Positions 15,019 to 22,547 of a stretch of DNA of 32,495 nucleotides are shown here, one piece after another. Both the position numbers and the translations under genes were made by a program. The notes beneath the pieces are model-generated. The model saw only the letters and a list, made by a program, of their open reading frames with translations, had not been told where the DNA came from and did no database searches. The stretch is from Intestinibacter sp. (GTDB lineage Bacteria; Bacillota; Clostridia; Peptostreptococcales; Peptostreptococcaceae): positions 1-32,495 of the forward strand of contig NZ_JALEXO010000119.1 in assembly GCF_022780145.1 (NCBI RefSeq), read 5' to 3'. Position 1 is the stretch's first letter; each line of letters starts with the position of its first letter.

Positions 15019-15957
15019 CTATTTAGTCAATAATTCTTTTTTGATTATTTCTTCTTTTCTATTTAATAAATCATCAGATAATAATTGTTTTTCAACATTT
15101 TCAAATCCTATACGATTTATAGTTTCTTCAAAACGTTCACCTTTGATTCCTTGATCCTTGAATAATAGGATAGTTTTTTCTATAACATTTAGAGCTTCTT
15201 CTAGGTCTGTAAATATCTTGCTTAATGGTTTACCTACAGATATTTTTTTACCCCATCTACCACCAACGTAGATTTTGAATCCTCTAACTTTTCCATCAAC
15301 TACATCAAATGGGCATTTTCCTACACAACGACCACAGTGGTTGCAGATATTTTCATCTCTAGTTATTTTCTTGTCTACAACTTTACATGCATGCATTGGA
15401 CATGCTTTTTCTATTTTACATTTTTTACATCCTTTACATTTTTCAAGGTCATGAGCTGGTACTAATTGTCCTATTATACCGACATCGTTTAAGTCTGGTT
15501 TTAGGCAGTTATTTGGACATCCACCAACTGCTATTTTAAATTTATGAGGTAGAGCTACATCAGAATATCCTTCGAAAAATCTCTTGTGGATTTCTTCAGA
15601 TATTGCGAAAGAATCTAATAGACCGTATTGGCAAGTAGTTCCTTTACATGATACTACTGGACGAACTTTAGCTCCTGTTCCACCTGTTTGTAAACCTGCT
15701 TTAGCAACATAGTTTCTGAAATCGTCTATTTTTTCATATGGTATACCTTGAACTTCTACTGATAGACGAGTTGTAAATGTTATATTTCCATTTCCAAATA
15801 ATTCTGCTGCTTCTGCTATGCATTTGTGTTGTTCTGCTGTTATTTTACCATTTACTGTTAATACTCTTCCTGAAAAATTATCAGTTCCTTTGTTGTTTAA
15901 AAAACCTAATGCTTTAACTCTTTTTACATCTTCTGGACTTACTGTTAATGCTGACAT
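15019..15957 (-). CDS. Siroheme-dependent sulfite/nitrite reductase with two 4Fe-4S clusters (AsrC-like)
   Basis: 312 residues. The N-terminal ferrite-type half is followed by the siroheme/4Fe-4S ligands C104-x4-C109 and C147-x3-C151 (SCKGTTCQYG and GGCPNNC), then an inserted ferredoxin pair (Cys174, 177, 180, 186 and Cys205, 208, 211, 215). This is the architecture of the anaerobic sulfite reductase C subunit and related single-gene clostridial reductases. No asrA or asrB partner is in the window, so the electron donor must be encoded elsewhere, perhaps a ferredoxin. A divergent LysR gene lies upstream and probably controls it. Confidence 0.9.
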   Translation of the reverse strand: MSALTVSPEDVKRVKALGFLNNKGTDNFSGRVLTVNGKITAEQHKCIAEAAELFGNGNITFTTRLSVEVQGIPYEKIDDFRNYVAKAGLQTGGTGAKVRPVVSCKGTTCQYGLLDSFAISEEIHKRFFEGYSDVALPHKFKIAVGGCPNNCLKPDLNDVGIIGQLVPAHDLEKCKGCKKCKIEKACPMHACKVVDKKITRDENICNHCGRCVGKCPFDVVDGKVRGFKIYVGGRWGKKISVGKPLSKIFTDLEEALNVIEKTILLFKDQGIKGERFEETINRIGFENVEKQLLSDDLLNRKEEIIKKELLTK

Positions 15958-16011
15958 TTTTTTCCCCCTTGTAAAATTTATATATATTAAAATATTAAAA
16001 TCTTCGTATTT

Positions 16012-16040
16012 ATTATAGATTGTACTATATTAATTTCTAA
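16012..16040 (-). promoter_or_regulatory. Candidate promoter of the sulfite reductase gene
   Basis: TTAGAA (16035-16040) and TATAAT (16012-16017) on the minus strand are 17 bp apart. The weak -35 fits a gene needing an activator. Confidence 0.5.
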
Positions 16041-16132
16041 ATTATGGTTAGCCACTTACAAAAACTATTTTACCACTTGAATATGTATTTGAAAAGTGAT
16101 ATTATTTTATAATCATTATAGGTAAAAGCTAT

Positions 16133-16147
16133 TGATAATGTTTATCA
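16133..16147. promoter_or_regulatory. Candidate LysR operator in the divergent region
   Basis: TGATAATGTTTATCA is a perfect palindrome of 6-bp arms, with the T-N11-A outline expected for LysR-type sites. It lies in the 288-bp region between the sulfite reductase gene and the LysR gene, about 100 bp before the latter. A looser pair, CACTT and AAGTG, brackets about 16074-16097. Confidence 0.45.
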
Positions 16148-16245
16148 TGAATTAAAGGATTTAATAGTATTTTATCCATAATAAAGTTATTTATTCAGTT
16201 TATACCAAAATATTTATTGGAAAATTTTGATAGGAGGCTTTTTTC

Positions 16246-17169
16246 GTGACTATAAGACATTTGAGAATTTTTATAGCTGTGGCGGAAAATAAAAAAATGA
16301 GTCTCGCAGCTAAGAAACTATATATTTCTCAACCCACAGTGAGTCAAGCTATTAGAGAATTAGAAGAACACTACGGTGTAAAATTATTTGAGCGACTTTC
16401 CAAAAAGCTATATATTACTGAAGCTGGTAAATATTTACTTTTTCAAGCCAAAAACCTAGTATCACAATACGACAATCTAGAGAAGTCCATGAAGGAAAAC
16501 TACAAAAGAGAAACCTTGAGAATCGGTGCTTCTCTGACAGTTGGTTCCATTTTGTTATCTAATGTTTTAAACGATTTAGAGAGTTACAACCCAAATTTGG
16601 ACACATTTGCATATGTAAATAATACAAGCGTCATAGAGAAAAAATTACTCGATTCAAGTTTAGATGTGGCTATAGTAGAAGGAAAAATTAAATCACACGA
16701 CTTGATAAGCGTCCCAATGATAGACGATTACTTGGTTTTAGTCTGCGCAGTTGACCATCCTCTATCAAATAAAAAAGAGGTTCATTTAAGCGACTTGGAA
16801 AACCAAAAATTCGTTGTCAGGGAAAAAGGAAGTGGTACTAGAGAATTATTGGATGAATTTTTAAAATTGCATAATTTAAAGGTAAAAATTGTCTGGGAAG
16901 CCAGCTCTCCCGACACGATTAGACACGCTGTAATATACAACGGCTGTCTAGCGCTAATGCCGATGCGTGTAATGGAAAAAGATATATTAGACCATAAAAT
17001 GAATGTGATTTTTAACACTACAAATGAGTGGAATCGCTATTTCAGCTTGGTTTACCACAAGGATAAAAACATAACCAATTCTATTGTTTTGTTGAAGGAT
17101 ATACTAAAAAAATACAAATCACCTAATTTTAAAGTAAGTGAGTTGTCATCTAAATTAATTTTAGAATAA
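16246..17169 (+). CDS. LysR-family transcriptional regulator, GTG start
   Basis: 307 residues. The N-terminal winged helix-turn-helix is standard (LRIFIAVAENKKMSLAAKKL, then ISQPTVSQAIRELEE), followed by a linker helix and a substrate-binding domain with LRIGASLTVGSILL, REKGSGTRELLDEF and LALMPMRV. GTG is chosen because TAGGAGG lies 10 bp upstream and the conserved N-terminus MTIRHLRIF starts there. It is divergent from the siroheme reductase gene, the normal arrangement for a LysR regulator and its target. The ligand is unknown; the REKGSGTRE loop resembles those of CysL/selenium- or sulfur-linked LysR proteins. Confidence 0.92.
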   Translation: MTIRHLRIFIAVAENKKMSLAAKKLYISQPTVSQAIRELEEHYGVKLFERLSKKLYITEAGKYLLFQAKNLVSQYDNLEKSMKENYKRETLRIGASLTVGSILLSNVLNDLESYNPNLDTFAYVNNTSVIEKKLLDSSLDVAIVEGKIKSHDLISVPMIDDYLVLVCAVDHPLSNKKEVHLSDLENQKFVVREKGSGTRELLDEFLKLHNLKVKIVWEASSPDTIRHAVIYNGCLALMPMRVMEKDILDHKMNVIFNTTNEWNRYFSLVYHKDKNITNSIVLLKDILKKYKSPNFKVSELSSKLILE

Positions 17170-17176
17170 AAAAAAT

Positions 17177-17214
17177 ATCTCCAAATTTCAGTCGTAGGGT
17201 AATTTGGAGATTTT
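17177..17214 (+). terminator. Terminator of the LysR gene
   Basis: ATCTCCAAATT (17177-17187) pairs fully with AATTTGGAGAT (17201-17211), followed by TTTT. It lies directly after the stop at 17167-17169. Confidence 0.85.
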
Positions 17215-17430
17215 AATATTGTAAATTTATTTTAAGGAAATATCGTCTATGCCACTAAACGTATTCCTCATTAAGGGCTTTTTTTAATTATTATATATTA
17301 TATAACTTCCAGTTAGTGGAATCTCAAGTGGATTTTATTTATTTTTTAAATCCGATAAAAACATTGAAATAACTAGATTATATCGATTGTCAATATTTTT
17401 TGTATTTAAATAATTGCAATTTTTTGCTAA
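17215..17430. other. AT-rich gap with no recognised feature
   Basis: About 216 bases between two terminators. A T7 run at about 17279-17286 follows a poor hairpin, and a 12-codon frame (MPLNVFLIKGFF) with a loose AAGGA site is present near 17250. Neither is convincing. I tried and failed to fit a known riboswitch on either strand. Confidence 0.4.
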
Positions 17431-17466
17431 AAAACCGATACACGTTCATCTACATGTATCGGTTTT
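17431..17466. terminator. Terminator of the cap operon
   Basis: AAAACCGATACA pairs with TGTATCGGTTTT around a 12-base loop. Read on the minus strand, it follows the stop of capD by a few bases and is itself followed by a T run. Confidence 0.85.
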
Positions 17467-17470
17467 AATT

Positions 17471-19081
17471 TTATTTATCGCTTATAGATACTTTTCCAAG
17501 TCTTCTATTGTCAGATGCTCCGAAATAATGTCCATCGGAAATTCCTCCTGCTTGGACAGCTCCGAAGTAAAGCTGGTCTTTGACATCTACATATGGATAC
17601 GCACAATTGCTGACATCTATGATATAATCCTCATCTCTGCCATCTTCAAGCATCAATACACCAGGTTCATAAAATATTACCCTTGATTTATTTATTGACT
17701 CTTGTAGATCTTTTCCAAAGTATAGGTTGTCTACTAAAATAGGTGCTAGCATCTTCAGAATTCTAACTCCTCCTGGAGTTCCTATACCCATTATATAGTC
17801 GTCGCCTTTTTGGATTATAGTAGGGCAAGTGTAAGTTCTAGGTCTTTTACCTGGTTCATACTTGTTGATACCCTTTGTTCCAAAGCTTTTTAAACTACTG
17901 TTTAGATAAAAACCATTTACTTTCTTTTGAGAGCCGTAGAAATGGCCAAGCGTGTTCGTACATGAAACTACCATTCCATCCTTGTCTACTATTACAAAAT
18001 GTGTAGTACTTTCGCTCTCATCGTCTTCGCTGTATGTTACACCTTTTTCTTTTAGTAAATTAGTTATATATTCGTCTGTAGTCAATTTGTTGTAGTCTAC
18101 TGGATTGAAGTCCAAGTCAGACATCTTCTTGCCTCTATCGTAATTTGATAGAGTAGTCGCTGTATCTAAAACTTCTAAGTAATTACTTACATCGTTTATA
18201 TCCTTAGTTTTGCTTTGTTTTTCGATGATTTCAAGCATTTGTATAAGTGGAGTTCCTGAAAATGGTGGTGGAGCTGAAACCACTTTATAGCCGTTGAATT
18301 CTCCAGAAACTGGTTCGTTTATTTTGACCTCGTATTTTGATAAGTCAGAAGCATCCATTGAACCTGCTTTTGCTATGTTTTCTGCTATTTCACCGCTGTA
18401 AAATGCTTTTGATCCATTTTTTTGGATGTTTTCAAGTGTGTCAGCTAGTTCGCTTTGAACTAGTGTATCTCCCTCTTTTAGAAGGCTTCCATCCTTTAGG
18501 TAGTCCTCATCTTGTGATAATAAACTTGAGAAGGAATCCATAGCCTTTACAGTATCTTCGTTGACCTCTACTCCATTTCTAGCTAAATCTACAGAATATC
18601 CTATTAGAGTAGATAAATCTGTCTTGCCGTAGTCCTTAGAAATTTTTTCCATACCTGCTACAAAACCTGGTACACCTACATCGCTTTGTCTCTCTTCATT
18701 TGAAAAAGGCGCGCAATCCTTGTAATCATAGAATTTATACTCATCAGCTGAAGGATCGTATATAAGCATACCTCCTCCGCCGCCTATACCTGATGCGTAA
18801 GGCTGAGCAACTCCTAAGGCATATGAAACTGCTATGGCAGCGTCTACTGCATTACCGCCTTCTGCTAGAACCTTTTCTCCTATTTCTGTAGCCGCTTGAT
18901 TAGATGTACTGACTACATATGAGTGGCTACTATCTACAGTGGCATTAGTATCGGCATTATTATTTCCTTTGACAAATTTAAAATAGCAAATCGCACCTAC
19001 AATAAGTGCCACTATTATTATGCCCAATACTAGCCCAAAATTTCCATTTTTCTTATTATTTTTTTTCTTATTTTTTTGCAT
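17471..19081 (-). CDS. capD: Gamma-glutamyltransferase-like capsule depolymerase/anchoring enzyme
   Basis: 536 residues from the ATG at 19079-19081, chosen because GGAG lies 9 bp upstream; a TTG 15 bp further up has no such site. The N-terminus is Lys/Asn-rich, then one membrane segment (about residues 15-37), then a gamma-glutamyltranspeptidase domain: GGNAVDAAIAVSYALGV, ASGIGGGGGMLIYD, and the autoprocessing site STTHFVIVDKDG with catalytic Thr359. Family members cleave themselves before this Thr. In B. anthracis CapD transfers poly-gamma-glutamate to peptidoglycan. The last position in a capB-C-A-D order supports this role over ordinary glutathione breakdown. No capE-like gene follows. Confidence 0.88.
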   Translation of the reverse strand: MQKNKKKNNKKNGNFGLVLGIIIVALIVGAICYFKFVKGNNNADTNATVDSSHSYVVSTSNQAATEIGEKVLAEGGNAVDAAIAVSYALGVAQPYASGIGGGGGMLIYDPSADEYKFYDYKDCAPFSNEERQSDVGVPGFVAGMEKISKDYGKTDLSTLIGYSVDLARNGVEVNEDTVKAMDSFSSLLSQDEDYLKDGSLLKEGDTLVQSELADTLENIQKNGSKAFYSGEIAENIAKAGSMDASDLSKYEVKINEPVSGEFNGYKVVSAPPPFSGTPLIQMLEIIEKQSKTKDINDVSNYLEVLDTATTLSNYDRGKKMSDLDFNPVDYNKLTTDEYITNLLKEKGVTYSEDDESESTTHFVIVDKDGMVVSCTNTLGHFYGSQKKVNGFYLNSSLKSFGTKGINKYEPGKRPRTYTCPTIIQKGDDYIMGIGTPGGVRILKMLAPILVDNLYFGKDLQESINKSRVIFYEPGVLMLEDGRDEDYIIDVSNCAYPYVDVKDQLYFGAVQAGGISDGHYFGASDNRRLGKVSISDK

Positions 19082-19108
19082 AACATCATTCTCCAATTAA
19101 AATTATTC

Positions 19109-20368
19109 CTAATAATTGATGCCATTTTCTGTATAGCTTTGAGCTTGTCCATCTCCTGTGTTATCTATAGTATTTGTCACATCATTTGAAGTATTTTGTG
19201 ATGCATCGTCCTTGCTCTTCAAGTCGACCTTTATGGCATTTTTTAGAAGTAAAGTGTTTGATTCTACCTTATAAGCGCCTTCACTCAAGTTTTTAGTTAG
19301 AGTGTTGTAAGTTCTCTTTTTGAAGTAAGGGTTAGTTGTAACAGTTGGATATCCATTTTTAATTCTAACTGGAACAATTTCAAAGCTGCAATTTCCATCT
19401 TCATCTAAAAAATAATTTAATACTATGCTGTCTTTAGTTCTACTCCATCCTTGGTCAAACACAAAGTTACCCATACTATAGAAAATAATACCATCGTTGT
19501 ACTTTTCTATAGGTTGTAATACGTGTGGATGAGAACCGATTACTATATCAGCACCAAAATTTATTAAGTTTCTTCCCAATTGCTCTTGTCTTTCAGTTTG
19601 ATTAAATCCATATTCGACACCCCAGTGGATGTTTGCTATGACTAAGTCGGCCTCTTCTGATGCTTCTCTGACTGCTTGGTAATATCTCATAGTATTGGTA
19701 GACAAAATACCTGCTTTTCCGACTGTAGCTGAGAAGTTTTTAGGAATTATGTCGCTCACTGATACTGTAGCGATTTTTATTCCATTTACCTCCTGGATGT
19801 TGTATTTGCCAGCTTCTGTTATATTTTTGCCAGCACCCACGTAATCTAAGCCTGTTTTTTCTAATTTATTTATAGTATTTACTACTCCATCGGCACAGAA
19901 GTCTGCCAAGTGGTTGTTCGCTAAATTTATAAGCGTAAATCCACTTTTCTTTAGGACATCGGCAGTTTTTGTTTCGGCGTTTATGTGTATTTCCTTGTCG
20001 TTTTTTTTGTAATCTGATGGATTATCTAGAAGTACACATTCTAAGTTTCCTGATACATAGTCAGAATCCTGCCATAAACTAGACACTCCCGAAAACATAC
20101 CGCTGTAATCATCCTTTGAACCCTTGTTCATTATAGATCTTCCAAGCATCATATCTCCAACAACAGTACCCTTTACTAAGCTATCCCCGTCATAGGCGCT
20201 TATAGATTTTGAGCTATTGTCCTTATCCATTGCATCTCCCATTGTACCTGCTCCGAATAATACTAGAGAAAGTACTATTATAATAGCTATTACAGACTTA
20301 CCTGATGTTTTAGGCTGTCTTTTTATGAAAGCTTGTATCTTTTCTTTTAAAGTTAATTTTCTCTCCAT
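19109..20368 (-). CDS. capA: Poly-gamma-glutamate synthesis protein CapA/PgsA
   Basis: 419 residues from ATG at 20366-20368, which has AGGTGA 6 bp upstream; a GTG directly after the capC stop gives three more codons but has no good site. It has an N-terminal cytoplasmic piece, one membrane helix (about 26-42) and an extracellular calcineurin-like PGA_cap domain with GDMMLGRS, GNLECVLL, NLANNHLADF, NIHWGVEYG and VIGSHPHVLQP. CapA is needed with CapB and CapC for polymer synthesis and export. The C-terminal tail is rich in Asn, Asp and Thr. It touches the end of capC, so the two are translationally coupled. Confidence 0.92.
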   Translation of the reverse strand: MERKLTLKEKIQAFIKRQPKTSGKSVIAIIIVLSLVLFGAGTMGDAMDKDNSSKSISAYDGDSLVKGTVVGDMMLGRSIMNKGSKDDYSGMFSGVSSLWQDSDYVSGNLECVLLDNPSDYKKNDKEIHINAETKTADVLKKSGFTLINLANNHLADFCADGVVNTINKLEKTGLDYVGAGKNITEAGKYNIQEVNGIKIATVSVSDIIPKNFSATVGKAGILSTNTMRYYQAVREASEEADLVIANIHWGVEYGFNQTERQEQLGRNLINFGADIVIGSHPHVLQPIEKYNDGIIFYSMGNFVFDQGWSRTKDSIVLNYFLDEDGNCSFEIVPVRIKNGYPTVTTNPYFKKRTYNTLTKNLSEGAYKVESNTLLLKNAIKVDLKSKDDASQNTSNDVTNTIDNTGDGQAQSYTENGINY

Positions 20369-20377
20369 AAAAATCAC

Positions 20378-20827
20378 CTACACTAAGTAAACTATTTGCA
20401 TTATTCCATAAACTACAGCAGTCATAACAAGAGTAGAAACTAAAGTTATCTTCACACCTTGTTTAGAATAGCAGTTTGATAGTAATGCCGGTACTATTAT
20501 ACCTATTCCTCTAAATTCAAATGTAGGGAATGGTGTCAATGGATAAATTGCTTCAAAGATAAGCTTTAATGCTACGGCTATTACCATAGTCGCAACAAAT
20601 CTTCTTCTACCATATAGTATAACAAACTTAGGTAGTATAAAGTTTACAATACCGTAAGTTATAAATGAAACTAAAAATATTAATACCATTGTTATAGGCG
20701 AATCTAAAACTAAAGCTAGATAACTTGCAACGATAATTCCACCTGGTGTAATTCCAAATGATTCTACAAATAGTAGTGTTGCGACAACACCTATTACTAA
20801 TGACATATAAAAATCTGTTATATACAT
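20378..20827 (-). CDS. capC: Poly-gamma-glutamate synthesis membrane protein CapC/PgsC
   Basis: 149 residues, nearly all membrane: about five helices. The conserved block ESFGITPGGIIVASYLAL near the N-terminus and FRGIGIIVPALLSN near the C-terminus identify the CapC/PgsC family. It is the membrane partner of the CapB ligase in the polymerase/export complex. ATG follows GAGGAGG and is 33 bp after capB. Confidence 0.93.
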   Translation of the reverse strand: MYITDFYMSLVIGVVATLLFVESFGITPGGIIVASYLALVLDSPITMVLIFLVSFITYGIVNFILPKFVILYGRRRFVATMVIAVALKLIFEAIYPLTPFPTFEFRGIGIIVPALLSNCYSKQGVKITLVSTLVMTAVVYGIMQIVYLV

Positions 20828-20860
20828 TTGTCCTCCTCAATACGTCTTTAAATAATCTCT

Positions 20861-22138
20861 TTAAAATAAGTTTTGAATATGAGCACTTAAGCTTCCCTTT
20901 GCTCCAAAACTAAATTCTTCATTATTTGAACTTTCTTCGTCGTTTATATAAATTCCAAACATTTCTTGTAATAAAATATCTGCATCTCCATGTATATTAC
21001 CTATACCGTAGATTACTCTATCTTTAGACATAGAATATAATTTTTCGATTAATTCTTCTATATCTAAATCTGATAAATCGATATATTCCTTTATATTATC
21101 CAATTTACCAGCTTGAATAGCCTTGTCTATGCGGTCGCTACCTTCTCCCATCGCAACCAAAGTCACATCTCCTGTAAAGTAAGGGAAACAATCCGCGATA
21201 AACTGATCTGTTCTATCTACTCTATCCTCTCTACCGTTGAATAAAATAATTGGGTTGTCTGTATTTTGAAGATTTTCTTTTATTTTATCCCAAATAGCCA
21301 AAGTAGATGACGGCTCGTTTGCAGCAAATCCATTTACAAAAATACTGCTCTCTCCTCTACGTCCGAAATCGACTATAGTAGCAGCTCCTGGATCTGGGTT
21401 GGCAGCCAACATTCCTTCAAACGCAACCTCAGGCTCTATCTCTAAAACCTCCGCCACAGCTAAAGCAAGAGATATGTTGTCTTCAAATATTGTATATTTG
21501 AATTTTTCAACTAGTCCTTCTGGTATTTTTGAATTATCCGCTACAACTATTTTTGTATTTCTTTTTTTGCATTCCTGTGTAAAATAATCGACATAAGGTC
21601 CATTATCGACTACTAAATAACCGTCGTGTGGTATAGTGTTTGAAAATGCCATCGCAATCTCATCTGTAGTAGGTCCCATGACATCTAGATGATCTTCTAA
21701 AACGTTGACGATTACTGTTATATTTGCTTTAAATATGTCGTTTTGGTAGACATCTTGGTATTCTGGTCTGACAGCCATACATTCACAGACTAATGCATCT
21801 GCACCTACTTTTCTCGCCTTGTCGATTACTTGGATTTGTTCTTTTATATTGGCGCCGGCTTTACGTCTGATGACCTCTTCCTTGTCCTTATTCCAATATA
21901 TCATTCTTGGCGACGTACCAGTTGTCTTACCTACAACCTTGTATCCCGCTTGACTTAAAACTCCTGTTATAAGCCTAGTTACAGTAGATTTTCCTCTTAT
22001 ACCGTTGACATTTATTCTAACGGCTAAATTTTTTATATTATCCTCGTTTTTACGTTTTTCTCTCACACCTAGATAAAATAACATAGCTATACCCACAGCC
22101 ATTATTATAAGTTGAATTATAGTAGTTTTATCGTACAT
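20861..22138 (-). CDS. capB: Poly-gamma-glutamate synthase CapB/PgsB
   Basis: 425 residues. There is an N-terminal membrane helix (about 7-24), then a Mur-ligase-like ATPase: P-loop NGIRGKST (residues 45-52), TTGTSPRMIYW, ECMAVRPEYQ and VNVLEDHLDVMG. It activates glutamate as the gamma-phosphate and adds it to the growing chain at the inner face of the membrane. The gap of 409 bp upstream separates it from ptsI, so it heads its own operon. ATG follows AAAGGAGG. Confidence 0.94.
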   Translation of the reverse strand: MYDKTTIIQLIIMAVGIAMLFYLGVREKRKNEDNIKNLAVRINVNGIRGKSTVTRLITGVLSQAGYKVVGKTTGTSPRMIYWNKDKEEVIRRKAGANIKEQIQVIDKARKVGADALVCECMAVRPEYQDVYQNDIFKANITVIVNVLEDHLDVMGPTTDEIAMAFSNTIPHDGYLVVDNGPYVDYFTQECKKRNTKIVVADNSKIPEGLVEKFKYTIFEDNISLALAVAEVLEIEPEVAFEGMLAANPDPGAATIVDFGRRGESSIFVNGFAANEPSSTLAIWDKIKENLQNTDNPIILFNGREDRVDRTDQFIADCFPYFTGDVTLVAMGEGSDRIDKAIQAGKLDNIKEYIDLSDLDIEELIEKLYSMSKDRVIYGIGNIHGDADILLQEMFGIYINDEESSNNEEFSFGAKGSLSAHIQNLF

Positions 22139-22223
22139 AATATCCTCCTTTCTAAATTTAATTACTTAGTTAAATATTAAATTCTCGCTATGGAAATATC
22201 AAACTGATGTTCTTTCTATTTTG

Positions 22224-22229
22224 ATTATA
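22224..22229 (-). promoter_or_regulatory. Candidate -10 box of the cap operon
   Basis: TATAAT on the minus strand, about 86 bp before the capB ATG. No good -35 lies at 16-19 bp, which suggests activator dependence. In the 409-bp gap 22139-22547 the only other things I see are the repeat at 22280-22296 and the ptsI terminator. Confidence 0.45.
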
Positions 22230-22279
22230 GACAAAATAAGCTCATCATATTCATGTTTTTTAATATTTTTCCATAAAAT

Positions 22280-22296
22280 TGTAACATTATTGTAAC
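22280..22296 (+). promoter_or_regulatory. WalR-type direct repeat upstream of capB
   Basis: TGTAAC-ATTAT-TGTAAC fits the WalR (YycF) consensus TGTWAH-N5-TGTWAH exactly. It lies about 50-70 bp upstream of the candidate -10 of the cap operon. WalR controls wall metabolism genes, so a link to an anchored capsule would make sense. A PhoP-type box, which is similar, is the alternative. Confidence 0.5.
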
Positions 22297-22472
22297 CTTT
22301 TTACTATAAACTATATTCTATCATATATTTTTAAATAGTAAATTAAATTTTCATAAATAATTGTCACAAAAAATTAACTTTACGATTTTTATGGCATTTA
22401 TTGTAAATTTTAAAAACAAATATTTATTTGAAATACTATTATAAATATCTGTTTTTAAAACACAATTTTGAC

Positions 22473-22505
22473 TAAAAATAAGCCGATTTTGTTCAAAAAT
22501 CGGCT
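22473..22505 (-). terminator. Terminator of ptsI
   Basis: AGCCGATTTT (22481-22490) pairs with AAAATCGGCT (22496-22505). On the minus strand the stem is followed by TATTTTTAG. Confidence 0.85.
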
Positions 22506-22547
22506 AAAAGTATATATATAAATTTTTCGGTAACTACTTAAAAAATC

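Noticed and set aside
17215..17430. Possible riboswitch or leader peptide downstream of the LysR gene
   Set aside because: No known riboswitch core could be matched on either strand. The 12-codon frame has a weak ribosome binding site and no following gene on that strand.
17400..17470. Search for a capE-like small gene after capD
   Set aside because: Only the terminator is present between the capD stop and the gap. No short frame with a membrane-peptide pattern was found.
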